NCBI RefSeq assembly: GCF_004402695.1
Contig: NZ_SOFL01000049.1
Coordinates: 1-64,000, forward strand
Source: Cryobacterium adonitolivorans
GTDB taxonomy: Bacteria > Actinomycetota > Actinomycetes > Actinomycetales > Microbacteriaceae
Direction: 5' to 3'
Length of the DNA: 64,000 bases
Both the position numbers and the translations under genes were made by a program. The notes beneath the pieces are model-generated. The model was not told the origin of the DNA. It saw only the letters and a list, made by a program, of their open reading frames with translations, and made no database searches. Shown here one piece after another: positions 42,287 through 49,454 of the stretch (the first letter of the stretch is position 1; each line of letters starts with the position of its first letter).

Positions 42287-42310
42287 ATTAGTTGGGTCCG
42301 TCCAACTAAT
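42287..42310. promoter_or_regulatory. MarR-type operator 2 between terC and the MarR gene
   Basis: A perfect inverted repeat with 9-bp arms (ATTAGTTGG / CCAACTAAT) and a 6-bp spacer, in the size range of MarR operators. On the minus strand TATAGT (42288-42283) adjoins it and could be the terC -10 element. Confidence 0.72.
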
Positions 42311-42345
42311 CGCACAGCCTCCGAAAAGTCAGGAAACTTTCAGCC

Positions 42346-42840
42346 ATGGTGCACAGCCGGGAAACCCCTCCAACGGTGGGAGAGGCCCTGGAATCGGCCC
42401 TGTCGACGATCTTCCGCTGGTCGACGCGCGCCGACAACAAGCGGATGCTGCACGATTCGACCGGCGCCGCCCTCTCCAGCACGGACTCCTGGTTGCTGGA
42501 ACGCGTCGTGGTCGCCGGGCCCCTGCGGATGTCGAAGCTCGCGGGCTGGATGGCGGTCGACAAATCCACCATGACAACCGAGATCCGGCGGCTGGAAAAA
42601 TCGGGGCTGGTGAGTCGGCGATCCGATCCGACCGATCGCCGCGCCGTGCTCATCACCGCGACGGAAGAAGGTCGTACTGCAATCGCCCGGCACCGCCAGC
42701 TCGCCCAGGGCGTCTACGAGACCCTGGTCGGCAAATGGACGGAAGAAGACCGCACCGAGTTCTCGCGGCTGCTCGGCCGCTTCGTCGACGAGCTCTCCTG
42801 GGTGACCGATGCGGTGGCCCGGCACAACGAGTCGATCTGA
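42346..42840 (+). CDS. MarR-family transcriptional regulator
   Basis: A 164-residue MarR protein with a winged helix at about 45-110 (AALSSTDSWLLERVVVAGPLRMSKLAGWMAVDKSTMTTEIRRLEKSGLVSRRSDPTDRRAVLITATEEGRTAI, with the wing DPTDRRA). It should bind the palindromes in the divergent region as a dimer and repress terC and itself. The signal is unknown; no conserved Cys for redox sensing is present. It is convergent with the fluC genes. Confidence 0.92.
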   Translation: MVHSRETPPTVGEALESALSTIFRWSTRADNKRMLHDSTGAALSSTDSWLLERVVVAGPLRMSKLAGWMAVDKSTMTTEIRRLEKSGLVSRRSDPTDRRAVLITATEEGRTAIARHRQLAQGVYETLVGKWTEEDRTEFSRLLGRFVDELSWVTDAVARHNESI

Positions 42841-42853
42841 CCGGTGCGCTGGG

Positions 42854-43231
42854 CTACCCGCCCAGGCCCAGCCACAGGCCGAAGAATGAGCAGCCCACCG
42901 AGAGGGCGAGCATCCCGAACCCGTTGAACAGTGCGGAGAGGGAACGACGATCCTGCGCCAGTCGCACGGACTCGTAACTGGCGGTGCTGAAAGTGGTGAA
43001 ACCACCCAGCAGGCCGCCGCCCAGCACGAGGTGCCATGCCCCCGGCAGCCAGAGCGCCAGGGCGAGCCCGGTGATCAGGCCGAGCAGCAGGGAGCCCACC
43101 ACGTTGATGAGCAGGGTGCCGACCGGCAGTGCCGTGCGCACCCGGGCCCGCACGCCGCCGTCGACGACCAGCCGCAGGGTCGCGCCGAGACCGCCCGCCA
43201 GCGCCACGGCGACGAAGAGCACCGGGGTCAT
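42854..43231 (-). CDS. crcB: Fluoride channel subunit (FluC/CrcB)
   Basis: A 125-residue protein with four hydrophobic helices. Hallmarks are GGLGATLRLVVD, LLINVVGSLLLGLITG (channel Asn) and GGGLLGGFTTFSTASYE (central sodium-site loop and Phe/Thr track). It exports fluoride. It overlaps the other fluC gene by 4 nt; Gram-positive genomes often need two Fluc proteins that form a heterodimer. Confidence 0.94.
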   Translation of the reverse strand: MTPVLFVAVALAGGLGATLRLVVDGGVRARVRTALPVGTLLINVVGSLLLGLITGLALALWLPGAWHLVLGGGLLGGFTTFSTASYESVRLAQDRRSLSALFNGFGMLALSVGCSFFGLWLGLGG

Positions 43232-43686
43232 CGGGCCACCGCTTCGCGATGGTCCGGGCGCCGGCGGTGCAGGGCGCCGGACGCGCCGATCCCGGCCCAG
43301 GACGCGGCCGCGCCGACGAGGACGGTACCCAGCGCGTAGAGCAGCGCCGTGCCGAGCCGGCTGTCGGCCAGCAGCAGGCTGGTGTCAGTGGCCAGGGCGC
43401 TATATGTGGTGAAGCCGCCGAGCACGCCGGTGCCGAGCAGAAGGCGCAGTTGCCGGCGCCTGCCCTCGTCGGGGCCGCGGCGGGCCAGGGTCTCCAACAG
43501 CAACCCGAGCAGGAACGCGCCGACGATGTTGATGGCCGCAATCGAAACGGTCACCCCGGCGACCGGCGGGACCGAGATTGCCAGGAGCTCGCGCAGCGCG
43601 GTGCCCACCGTGCCGCCGGCGAAGACGAGGGCGAGGTGATGCCAGCGCAGGTGCACGGGGCGTGACCGATCGTTCGGGACGGCCAT
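43228..43686 (-). CDS. crcB: Fluoride channel subunit (FluC/CrcB), second copy
   Basis: A 152-residue protein with four helices: FAGGTVGTALRELLAI, IAAINIVGAFLLGLLLETL, GTGVLGGFTTYSALATDT and a last helix near the C-terminus, plus polar extensions at both ends. It should pair with the other subunit. Its first base overlaps the last base of the phosphoglycerate mutase stop, so the three genes are translated as one unit. Confidence 0.94.
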   Translation of the reverse strand: MAVPNDRSRPVHLRWHHLALVFAGGTVGTALRELLAISVPPVAGVTVSIAAINIVGAFLLGLLLETLARRGPDEGRRRQLRLLLGTGVLGGFTTYSALATDTSLLLADSRLGTALLYALGTVLVGAAASWAGIGASGALHRRRPDHREAVAR

Positions 43687-44432
43687 CAGGTGCCGCCGTC
43701 GAGGGCGAGCGCGAGCGCGGCCGCCTCGGCACGCGGGGCGTCGAGGTAGCGCCGGCCGCCGGCCTGGTACACAAGCGGATGCCCGGTGGGCAGGTTGAGC
43801 CGGTGGATGGCCGACTTATCGAGGGCCTCGAGCACGGCGCAATACGCACGTAGCGAGTTGCCGTGCGCCACGACCAGCACGGTGCGGTCGTCGGCCAGGA
43901 GTGGCAGCACCCGCTCGGTGTGGATCTCGGCCACCCGGCCCATCACGTCGCGCAACGACTCGGTGCGGGTGAGCGCCCGCCGGGGTAGGCCGCGGAACAG
44001 GGCGGTGGCCGCGAAGACCGCGAGCTGCTCGTCGGACATGGCCGGTGGCGCGGTGTCGACCGAGCGGCGCCAGGCCAGGAACTGGGCCTCGCCGGCCTCG
44101 GTGCGCACGTCGTCCTTGTGTCGGCCGGTGAGCGCGCCGTAGTTGCGCTCGTTCAGGCGCCAGTCGGTGCCGACCTCGTGCGCCGGCAGGTCCAGCGCGG
44201 CGGCGACGACCGCCGCGGTCTGCACGGCGCGCTGCAACGGGGAAACGAGCACGGCATCCGGCACCAGGTCGTTCGCCTTGAGCAAGCCGGCCGCGGCCAG
44301 CGCCTCGTCGGCGCCCGACGCTGACAGCCCCGGATCGAGGATGCCGGTGAAGAGACCGGCGGCGTTCGCGGTGCTCTGGCCGTGGCGGAGCAGAACGAGG
44401 GAACCACCGCTCGGCATGCTCGTCACCGTCAC
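43686..44432 (-). CDS. gpmA: 2,3-bisphosphoglycerate-dependent phosphoglycerate mutase
   Basis: This 248-residue enzyme interconverts 3- and 2-phosphoglycerate. Motifs: LRHGQSTANAAGLFTG with the phospho-acceptor His17, SPLQRAVQT, WRLNERNYGALTG, RRSVDTAPP, ESLRDVMGRV and VVAHGNSLRAYCAVLE (second catalytic His). It has the usual length. It heads an operon with two fluoride-channel genes. Since it is followed by fluC genes, it could be a secondary copy; whether another gpm exists in the genome cannot be seen here. Confidence 0.93.
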   Translation of the reverse strand: MTVTSMPSGGSLVLLRHGQSTANAAGLFTGILDPGLSASGADEALAAAGLLKANDLVPDAVLVSPLQRAVQTAAVVAAALDLPAHEVGTDWRLNERNYGALTGRHKDDVRTEAGEAQFLAWRRSVDTAPPAMSDEQLAVFAATALFRGLPRRALTRTESLRDVMGRVAEIHTERVLPLLADDRTVLVVAHGNSLRAYCAVLEALDKSAIHRLNLPTGHPLVYQAGGRRYLDAPRAEAAALALALDGGT

Positions 44433-44551
44433 CCACCAGTCTCGTCGGCCGGCGACGGCGCGACTAAGAAGTCGGTAGGAACCATCAGCGCGGTCGGCGG
44501 TTCGAGCAGATGCTCAGGTGGGATCCATCACCACGCAAAAGGCTACACCGC

Positions 44552-45025
44552 TCAATCGGACTCCCACGGCACGTCATCGTCGAACGACACCGGCGCCAGG
44601 GGGACGACGACGACAGGACGGCTCTGCCGGTGGGCCAAGTGCATCGCGATCGATCCCGCGAAGAACTCCTGCAAGCTGCCGCGCACGGCGCTGTCCCGGG
44701 TGCCGACCACGATCATCGCGGCCCGGAGCGTCTCGGCGAGCTGCCCAAGCGCTCTGGCCGGGTCGCCGGAGAGCTGGCGGGTGCTCCATTCGATGTCGTG
44801 GCCGCCCAGGATGCGGGTCAGGTGCGCGGTGAGGTACGGGTCGATGCCCGCGCCGTCGCCCGGTGCGGGCGCCTCGGCGTGGTCCGCCCGCGGATGCCGG
44901 CCCGGGTCCACCCAGGCGCACACCAGCTCGGCGTCGAACCGCGCGGCGAACACCGCGGCCTGCAGCACGACGCCGTCGGCCTGGCCTGGATAGACGCCCA
45001 CCACCACTCGGGCTCGGATGTTCAT
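44552..45025 (-). CDS. Universal stress protein family
   Basis: A 157-residue UspA-fold protein: VVVGVYPGQADGVVLQAAVFAARFDAELVCAWVD at the start and AMIVVGTRDSAVRGSLQEFFAGSIAMHLAHRQSRPVVVVP at the end. The nucleotide motif G-2x-G-9x-G(S/T) is present as GTRDSAVRGSLQEFFAGS with slight spacing change, so ATP binding is plausible. It may contribute to dormancy or stress survival. The gene is single; 119 nt separate it from gpmA. Confidence 0.85.
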   Translation of the reverse strand: MNIRARVVVGVYPGQADGVVLQAAVFAARFDAELVCAWVDPGRHPRADHAEAPAPGDGAGIDPYLTAHLTRILGGHDIEWSTRQLSGDPARALGQLAETLRAAMIVVGTRDSAVRGSLQEFFAGSIAMHLAHRQSRPVVVVPLAPVSFDDDVPWESD

Positions 45026-45150
45026 GGCGCCCAGAGTGACAGAAGACCCCGAAGCGCGGTAGGCCCTATCCAGGGCGGCGCTGGTGTGACGTCGGCTCAG
45101 TGCCGGGGAGGGGTCGTTAGGTGCTTTCGCCGCGCGTCAGATTGTTTCGG

Positions 45151-45480
45151 CGACTGGATCGTGGACCCGTCGGTCTGGGCCGGCGGGCGGATCCCGCCGG
45201 AGGCCCGGCACCAGCAGGTGCTCGACCTCGGGCACCCGGGCGCCGACACGCACGTGCTCGGCCAGGTCGACGCGATTCTCACCGAGTACGGCATCAGGTA
45301 CATCAAATGGGACCACAACCGGGTGCACGCCCTGTCCTTTCGCGCGATCACGGCCCTTTTCGGCCATGCCGGCATCGAGTGGGACATTACCGAGGCCACC
45401 CCGGCCGAACGCGCCGCTCACGGGTCGGGTGGTGCGGGTCGGGCAGACCGACCCGGTGAACCTCGACGGGAGCCGGCGGG
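45151..45480 (+). pseudogene. GH36 alpha-galactosidase remnant
   Basis: Two non-adjacent parts of a GH36 enzyme are fused: PPEARHQQVLDLGHPGADTHVLGQVDAILTEYGIRYIKWDHNR (which holds the nucleophile Asp of KWDHN) and ALSFRAITALFGHAGIEWDITEATPAERAA (a later segment). A change of frame then leads to GRVVRVGQTDPVNLDGS, again GH36-like. The N-terminal domain, most of the barrel and the C-terminus are gone. Full enzymes have about 700 residues. It cannot be active. Confidence 0.72.
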
Positions 45481-45500
45481 GGTCGGCGACTGTGCGGCGC

Positions 45501-45609
45501 AGACGACGCGCCGAGGACCCTGTTGGGTGTCACGGTCTTGGGCTACACCGACCAGCTCGTCGAAATCGAGGCGGTCGCCGCGGTGCTCGACGTCGACGTC
45601 ATCGACCGA
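45501..45609 (+). pseudogene. RidA-family C-terminal remnant
   Basis: The stretch APRTLLGVTVLGYTDQLVEIEAVAAVLD resembles the last ~30 residues of RidA/YjgF proteins (R-T-x-x-G-V-x-x-L...LVEIEAVA). Nothing of the upstream domain is visible. It is followed without gap by the tail of the siderophore-interacting protein gene on the other strand. Confidence 0.5.
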
Positions 45610-46450
45610 GCGACGGTGACTGCTCCGGAACGGGGAGGATCTGGCCGACCGGCTCACGCTTCTCGGCCTGGAACCGGTCCTCGGTGCGGCCCTGGGCCCA
45701 GTAGCCCGACAGGGAGAGTTCGGACCTCTGCACGCCGTGCGCCGTGAAAACATCGCGCAGACCCTTCATCGCCGAGCGCTCGCCGTGTGCGAAGACCTGC
45801 GGCCGGCCGGGCAGCCAGGTCGCGGCATCCACTGCGGCGGCGAGATGAGCGGGGTCCGTGCCGAAGAGCCACTGTATCTGCACCGCCGTGGGCGCCGCCA
45901 GCTCCAGGATTTCGCTCGGGCCGGCCGCCTGGATGAAGGCCAGTCCCTCTGCCGTGGCGGGCAACGACGCCAGGGCGGATGCGATGGCGGGCAGTGCGGA
46001 CTGGTCGCCGGCGAACAGGTGCCACGCCGAACCGGGGTCGGGGGCGTAGCCGCCGCCGGGGCCGGAGAACGTGAGCAGGTCGCCGGGCTGGGCCGCGTCG
46101 GCCCACGGACCGGCCAGGCCATCGTCGCCGTGCACCACGAAGTCGATCGAGAGAGTGCGAGCGATCGTGTCCACTTTCCGCACCGTGTATGTGCGCGTGA
46201 CCGGAAGGTCCTCCGCGGCGAGGGTTTCACGCAGGAGCGGAACATCGAACGGCGGCGTGAGGCCGAGCTCCCGCTTGGCGAAGTAGATCTTCACGTACTT
46301 GTCGGTCGCATCGTTCGTCACGAAGCTCTCGAACTGCTCGCCGGAGAGGACGATCCGCACCAAATGGGGACTCAGTTGCTCGCGTCGCACGACCGAGAGG
46401 GTGATTTGCGGCCTGACGGGACGGGCCGGTGCAAGAGTGGGAGTAGTCAT
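45599..46450 (-). CDS. Siderophore-interacting (FAD-binding ferric reductase) protein
   Basis: A 283-residue protein of the SIP family: VRRE-QLSPHLVRIVLSGEQFESFVTNDATDKYVKIYFA, the FAD motif RTYTVRKVD, DFVVHGDDGLAGPWADAAQPGDLLTFSGPGGGY, LFAGDQSALPAIASALASLP, VFAHGERSAMKGLRDVF and LSGYWAQGRTEDRFQAEK. It reduces ferric siderophores in the cytoplasm to release iron. I use ATG 46450 (MTTPTLAP); ATG 46459 is possible. An IdeR/DtxR-like box lies 17-33 bp upstream. Confidence 0.92.
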   Translation of the reverse strand: MTTPTLAPARPVRPQITLSVVRREQLSPHLVRIVLSGEQFESFVTNDATDKYVKIYFAKRELGLTPPFDVPLLRETLAAEDLPVTRTYTVRKVDTIARTLSIDFVVHGDDGLAGPWADAAQPGDLLTFSGPGGGYAPDPGSAWHLFAGDQSALPAIASALASLPATAEGLAFIQAAGPSEILELAAPTAVQIQWLFGTDPAHLAAAVDAATWLPGRPQVFAHGERSAMKGLRDVFTAHGVQRSELSLSGYWAQGRTEDRFQAEKREPVGQILPVPEQSPSLGR

Positions 46451-46466
46451 CCAGACCAACTCTAAG

Positions 46467-46483
46467 TTAGGTAACCCTCACTT
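46467..46483. promoter_or_regulatory. Iron-box-like site upstream of the SIP gene
   Basis: TTAGGTAACCCTCACTT resembles one good and one weaker half of the IdeR/DmdR/DtxR 19-bp consensus (TTAGGTTAGSCTAACCTAA). Its position just before a siderophore-reductase gene supports iron repression. Confidence 0.6.
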
Positions 46484-46501
46484 GGCAATGCCGGGGTGCG
46501 G

Positions 46502-46972
46502 CTAGCCGAAGCGCAAGATGCGGAATCCCGCGGCGTCCAGGGTGGTGAGACCGAACCGCTGCCGGAGGGTGCGTTCCTTCTGGCCCGGCACGACGTTCGA
46601 GAGCGCCAGGGCCACATGGAACAGGACCTCCGACGCGACCAGGCGCTGCAGCTTCGGGGGCGCGAGCCGGGACCGGGCGCTCTGCACCACGACAATCCGC
46701 ACGGCGTCGGAGGCGATGTGGTCCTCCAGCTCTCGAAGCAGCGTGGCGGCCTTCACGAGTGAGGATCGCCGGGCGTCCCGGTCGATGGCCAGCACGACGA
46801 CGCGCGCCGGACGCTCGGCCGACGCGTGGTCGGTCACCGGGATTTCCGCTGCTCGCGCGCCGGTGCGTAGCACGGTCAGGAGTTCGTCGGCATCCCCCTC
46901 GAGCAGGATCGGTGCGGTCAGAACGTGTGCCGCGATAGCCCGAAGTTGTTCCGCTCGCCTCTTCCGCGACAT
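46502..46972 (-). CDS. Conserved-looking protein of unknown function
   Basis: A 156-residue soluble protein with no motif I recognise: SRKRRAEQLRAIAAHVLTAPILLEGDADELLTVLRTGARAAEIPVTDH, then VVVLAIDRDARRSSLVKAATLLRELEDHIASDAVRIVVVQSARSRLAPPKLQRLVASEVLFHVALALSNVVPGQKERTLRQRFGLTTLDAAGFRILRFG. The alternating strand/helix pattern suggests an alpha/beta fold. ATG 46972 follows GGAGGGGG. It is divergent from a membrane protein gene. Confidence 0.6.
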   Translation of the reverse strand: MSRKRRAEQLRAIAAHVLTAPILLEGDADELLTVLRTGARAAEIPVTDHASAERPARVVVLAIDRDARRSSLVKAATLLRELEDHIASDAVRIVVVQSARSRLAPPKLQRLVASEVLFHVALALSNVVPGQKERTLRQRFGLTTLDAAGFRILRFG

Positions 46973-47097
46973 ACCGCCCCCTCCGCTGTCCATCCATTCT
47001 GCGGCACAACCGACGGGAGCGGGCCTAGACACCGCCGGATGGTCGGGGCAAAGATCGTACCGATGAACGCCGGGTGGCCGGCGCGGGATGGATACCG

Positions 47098-47613
47098 GTG
47101 AATGTAGACACAACGAAGCCCTGGTCGACCGCTCGGCTGCGGGAGCGGTTCATCACTCCCGAGCTGGTCTCAGGGACCGTGCTGGTGAGCGTCGTGATCG
47201 CCGTTGCCGACGAGTCGGGCGGCATCCTCGATGTCTTCGCGATCACGCTGATCAGCGTGCTGGTCTTCTGGGCCACCGAGGTCTTCGCGCACGCCGTCGC
47301 CGCGCAACGGCGTCGACCGGATACCGAGACCGTGCAGGTCAGGGCGTCGGTGCGGTTGGCGCTGCACAGCTCCCAGGGGCTGCTGTTGGCGGGAATCCCG
47401 CCGCTGATTTTCCTGCTGTTCGGACTCGTCGGGGTGCGCGACGGTGAAGTGGCCTACTGGACCGCGCTCTGGGTCGAGGTGGCCATTTTGGCGGCAGTGG
47501 GCTGGATCGCCTTCGGCGGCTTCAAGGTCGCCTGGTACTGGCGGGTCTGTGGGTCGCTGGCCACGGCGGCCCTGGGGATGCTCGCCATGCTGCTGAAGAT
47601 CCTGGTGCACTGA
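47098..47613 (+). CDS. Four-helix membrane protein of unknown function
   Basis: A 171-residue protein with four hydrophobic segments: ELVSGTVLVSVVIAVADE, VFAITLISVLVFWATEVFAHAVAAQ, GLLLAGIPPLIFLLFGLVG with WTALWVEVAILAAVGWIAF, and SLATAALGMLAMLLKILV. I do not recognise the family. The GTG at 47098 is chosen as the start; a GTG at 47074 would add eight residues. The gene is divergent from the unknown soluble protein and ends before a large perfect hairpin. Confidence 0.65.
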   Translation: MNVDTTKPWSTARLRERFITPELVSGTVLVSVVIAVADESGGILDVFAITLISVLVFWATEVFAHAVAAQRRRPDTETVQVRASVRLALHSSQGLLLAGIPPLIFLLFGLVGVRDGEVAYWTALWVEVAILAAVGWIAFGGFKVAWYWRVCGSLATAALGMLAMLLKILVH

Positions 47614-47647
47614 CGCCGGAATGCAGCGATCCAGCGCCCCCACCATC

Positions 47648-47710
47648 CCGCGAGCCGTGAGTTAAGCCCCAAAGAACGCGAGTTTTTGGGGCTTAACTCA
47701 CGGCTCGCGG
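47648..47710. terminator. Perfect 26-bp inverted repeat (11-nt loop)
   Basis: The arms 47648-47673 and 47685-47710 pair without mismatch. The AT-rich top (AAA/TTT then CCCC/GGGG) and the 3' TTTTT next to the loop do not follow the usual stem-then-T layout. It sits after the membrane protein stop and 20 bp before the TetR start. It may be a bidirectional terminator or a member of a dispersed repeat family. Confidence 0.6.
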
Positions 47711-47730
47711 AACCTCGCTAGCCTTGCACC

Positions 47731-48336
47731 ATGGCGACCCTGGGCAAATACCCGAAAGGCGTTGCGAAGCGCGCCGAGATCCTCGAGACCGCGCTGGCGC
47801 TCGTGGCTCGGCAGGGTTTCCACCAGACCTCGGTGCGGGACATCGCCGCCGCGGTGGGGCTCACGCAGGCCGGCCTGCTGCACTACTTCGAGTCCAAGGA
47901 CGACCTCTGGGTGGCCATCCTCCGTACCCGGGACGAGATCGACAAGGCGAAGGATCCCGAGGACCCGGACCCGGCGGCCACCTTCGCGGCCCTGATCCGC
48001 CACAATGCCGAGGTGCCAGGACTCGTGCAGATGTTCGCCAACCTGTCGGCCGCCGCGGCGACTGACCCTGAGCATCCGGCGCACGGCTATTTTCGGGAAC
48101 GCTACGCGCACTCGCGGAGCACTATCGCGGCCGGGCTGGGCCGGATGCAGGCATCCGGTCGCCTCGACGCCGCGGTCGACCCGGAGATGTTGGCGTCGAT
48201 TCTGATGGCGGTCAGCGACGGCATGCAGGTGCAGTGGATGTTCGACGAGACCCGCGACATGGGTGCCCACGTCGAGGCCGTGATCGCCCTGGCCCGGGCC
48301 GGGAACCGCCCGCCGGCGAGCGGGTCCCCGGCCTGA
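47731..48336 (+). CDS. TetR-family transcriptional regulator
   Basis: A 201-residue TetR protein with the N-terminal HTH at about 12-60 (KRAEILETALALVARQGFHQTSVRDIAAAVGLTQAGLLHYFESKDDLWVAIL) and a ligand-binding domain of the TetR_C6 kind. It is convergent with the Idh/MocA-isomerase pair, whose expression it may control, though no operator is obvious near their promoter. Confidence 0.9.
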   Translation: MATLGKYPKGVAKRAEILETALALVARQGFHQTSVRDIAAAVGLTQAGLLHYFESKDDLWVAILRTRDEIDKAKDPEDPDPAATFAALIRHNAEVPGLVQMFANLSAAAATDPEHPAHGYFRERYAHSRSTIAAGLGRMQASGRLDAAVDPEMLASILMAVSDGMQVQWMFDETRDMGAHVEAVIALARAGNRPPASGSPA

Positions 48337-48347
48337 TCGAGCGCCGG

Positions 48348-49454
48348 CTACAGCGTGGCCGCCGCGGGATCCCAGTCTTCGGCCAGCGGTGTCGGCTGGG
48401 GAACGCTCGACGCCACGTCGACCGTGCGACCGGTCTCGGCGGCCTCGGAGACGGCCAGCAGCACATCGAGCACGTGCGCCGCGACCGCGCCACTGGCGCG
48501 CTCGGGCACATCGGCCCGGATGGACCGGGCCAGGTCGAGCACGCCGGACCCGCGACCGTAGATGGAGCCGGTCGCCGTGAGAACGCTCGGCTCCTCATGG
48601 CCGAACCGCCACAGGGTGGAATCACCCTCGAACGTGTTCGGGTCCGGCAGCACCAGGGTGCCCTCGGTGCCGCTGATCTCCACGAAGCCCATCCGGGGCA
48701 GGGCGTTCTGGAAGCTGAACGTGGACTGCGCGGACTGGCCGCCCGCGAACGCGATGACCGCGGCGTGATGGGTCGGTACCTCCGCCGGGAACTCGGTGCC
48801 GGCCCGGGGACCGCTGCCGATGGTGCGGACGGCAGCGGACGTGGACGACACCGCGCCGACCCGGCTGGCGGGGCCGAAGGCGTGCACGAGCGTCGTCACG
48901 TAGTACGGCCCCATGTCGAAGAGCGGCCCGGCGCCGAGCGCGAACAGGAACTCCGGGTTCGGGTGCCAGGCGTCGGGGCCGGGAACGTGGAACATCGTGG
49001 TGGCCGTCAGCGGCTCCCCGATGTCGCCGCGCTTGATCGCCCGCATGGCACTCTGGATGCCCGCGCCCAGCACGGTATCGGGCGCGCAGGCGACCCGCAG
49101 GCCCGCGTTGCTCGCCGCGGTGAGCAGCCTGGAGCCGGATTCGTGATCCAGGGCGAGCGGCTTCTCGCTCCAGACGTGCTTGCCGGCGGCGATGATCCGC
49201 TCACCCACCTCGGTGTGCACGGCGGGGATGGTGAGGTTCACGACGATCTCGATGTCGTCCCTGGCGAGCAGGTCGTCGACGGACCCGTGGCCGGGAACTC
49301 CGTAGGCCTCTGCCTGCGCCCGAGCGCGATCGAGGTCGAGGTCCGCGACGAAGAGCACGTCGAGGTCGGCGAACGCCGTCATGTTCTGAAGGTAGGTGCC
49401 GCTGATGACCCCGGCGCCGATGACGCCGACGCCGACCCGTCCGGTGCGGCTCAT
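48348..49454 (-). CDS. Gfo/Idh/MocA family oxidoreductase
   Basis: A 368-residue NAD(P)-dependent sugar dehydrogenase-like protein: Rossmann start GVGVIGAGVISGTYLQNM, VADLDLDRARAQAEAYGVPG, NLTIPAVHTEVGERIIAAGKHVWSEKPLALD (the EKP motif with catalytic Lys) and a C-terminal alpha/beta domain (LFDMGPYYVTTLVHAFGP, with GPYY in place of GCHxxD). It overlaps the upstream isomerase-like gene by 4 nt. The pair looks like part of an inositol- or sugar-catabolic step. Confidence 0.9.
   Translation of the reverse strand: MSRTGRVGVGVIGAGVISGTYLQNMTAFADLDVLFVADLDLDRARAQAEAYGVPGHGSVDDLLARDDIEIVVNLTIPAVHTEVGERIIAAGKHVWSEKPLALDHESGSRLLTAASNAGLRVACAPDTVLGAGIQSAMRAIKRGDIGEPLTATTMFHVPGPDAWHPNPEFLFALGAGPLFDMGPYYVTTLVHAFGPASRVGAVSSTSAAVRTIGSGPRAGTEFPAEVPTHHAAVIAFAGGQSAQSTFSFQNALPRMGFVEISGTEGTLVLPDPNTFEGDSTLWRFGHEEPSVLTATGSIYGRGSGVLDLARSIRADVPERASGAVAAHVLDVLLAVSEAAETGRTVDVASSVPQPTPLAEDWDPAAATL

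Noticed and set aside
42196-42345. yybP-ykoY manganese riboswitch before terC
   Set aside because: No such leader is visible; the region instead holds two MarR-like palindromes and a short leader.
44433-44551. Fluoride riboswitch ahead of the gpm-fluC operon
   Set aside because: The short gap does not show the compact pseudoknot pattern of crcB motif RNAs, as far as can be judged by eye.
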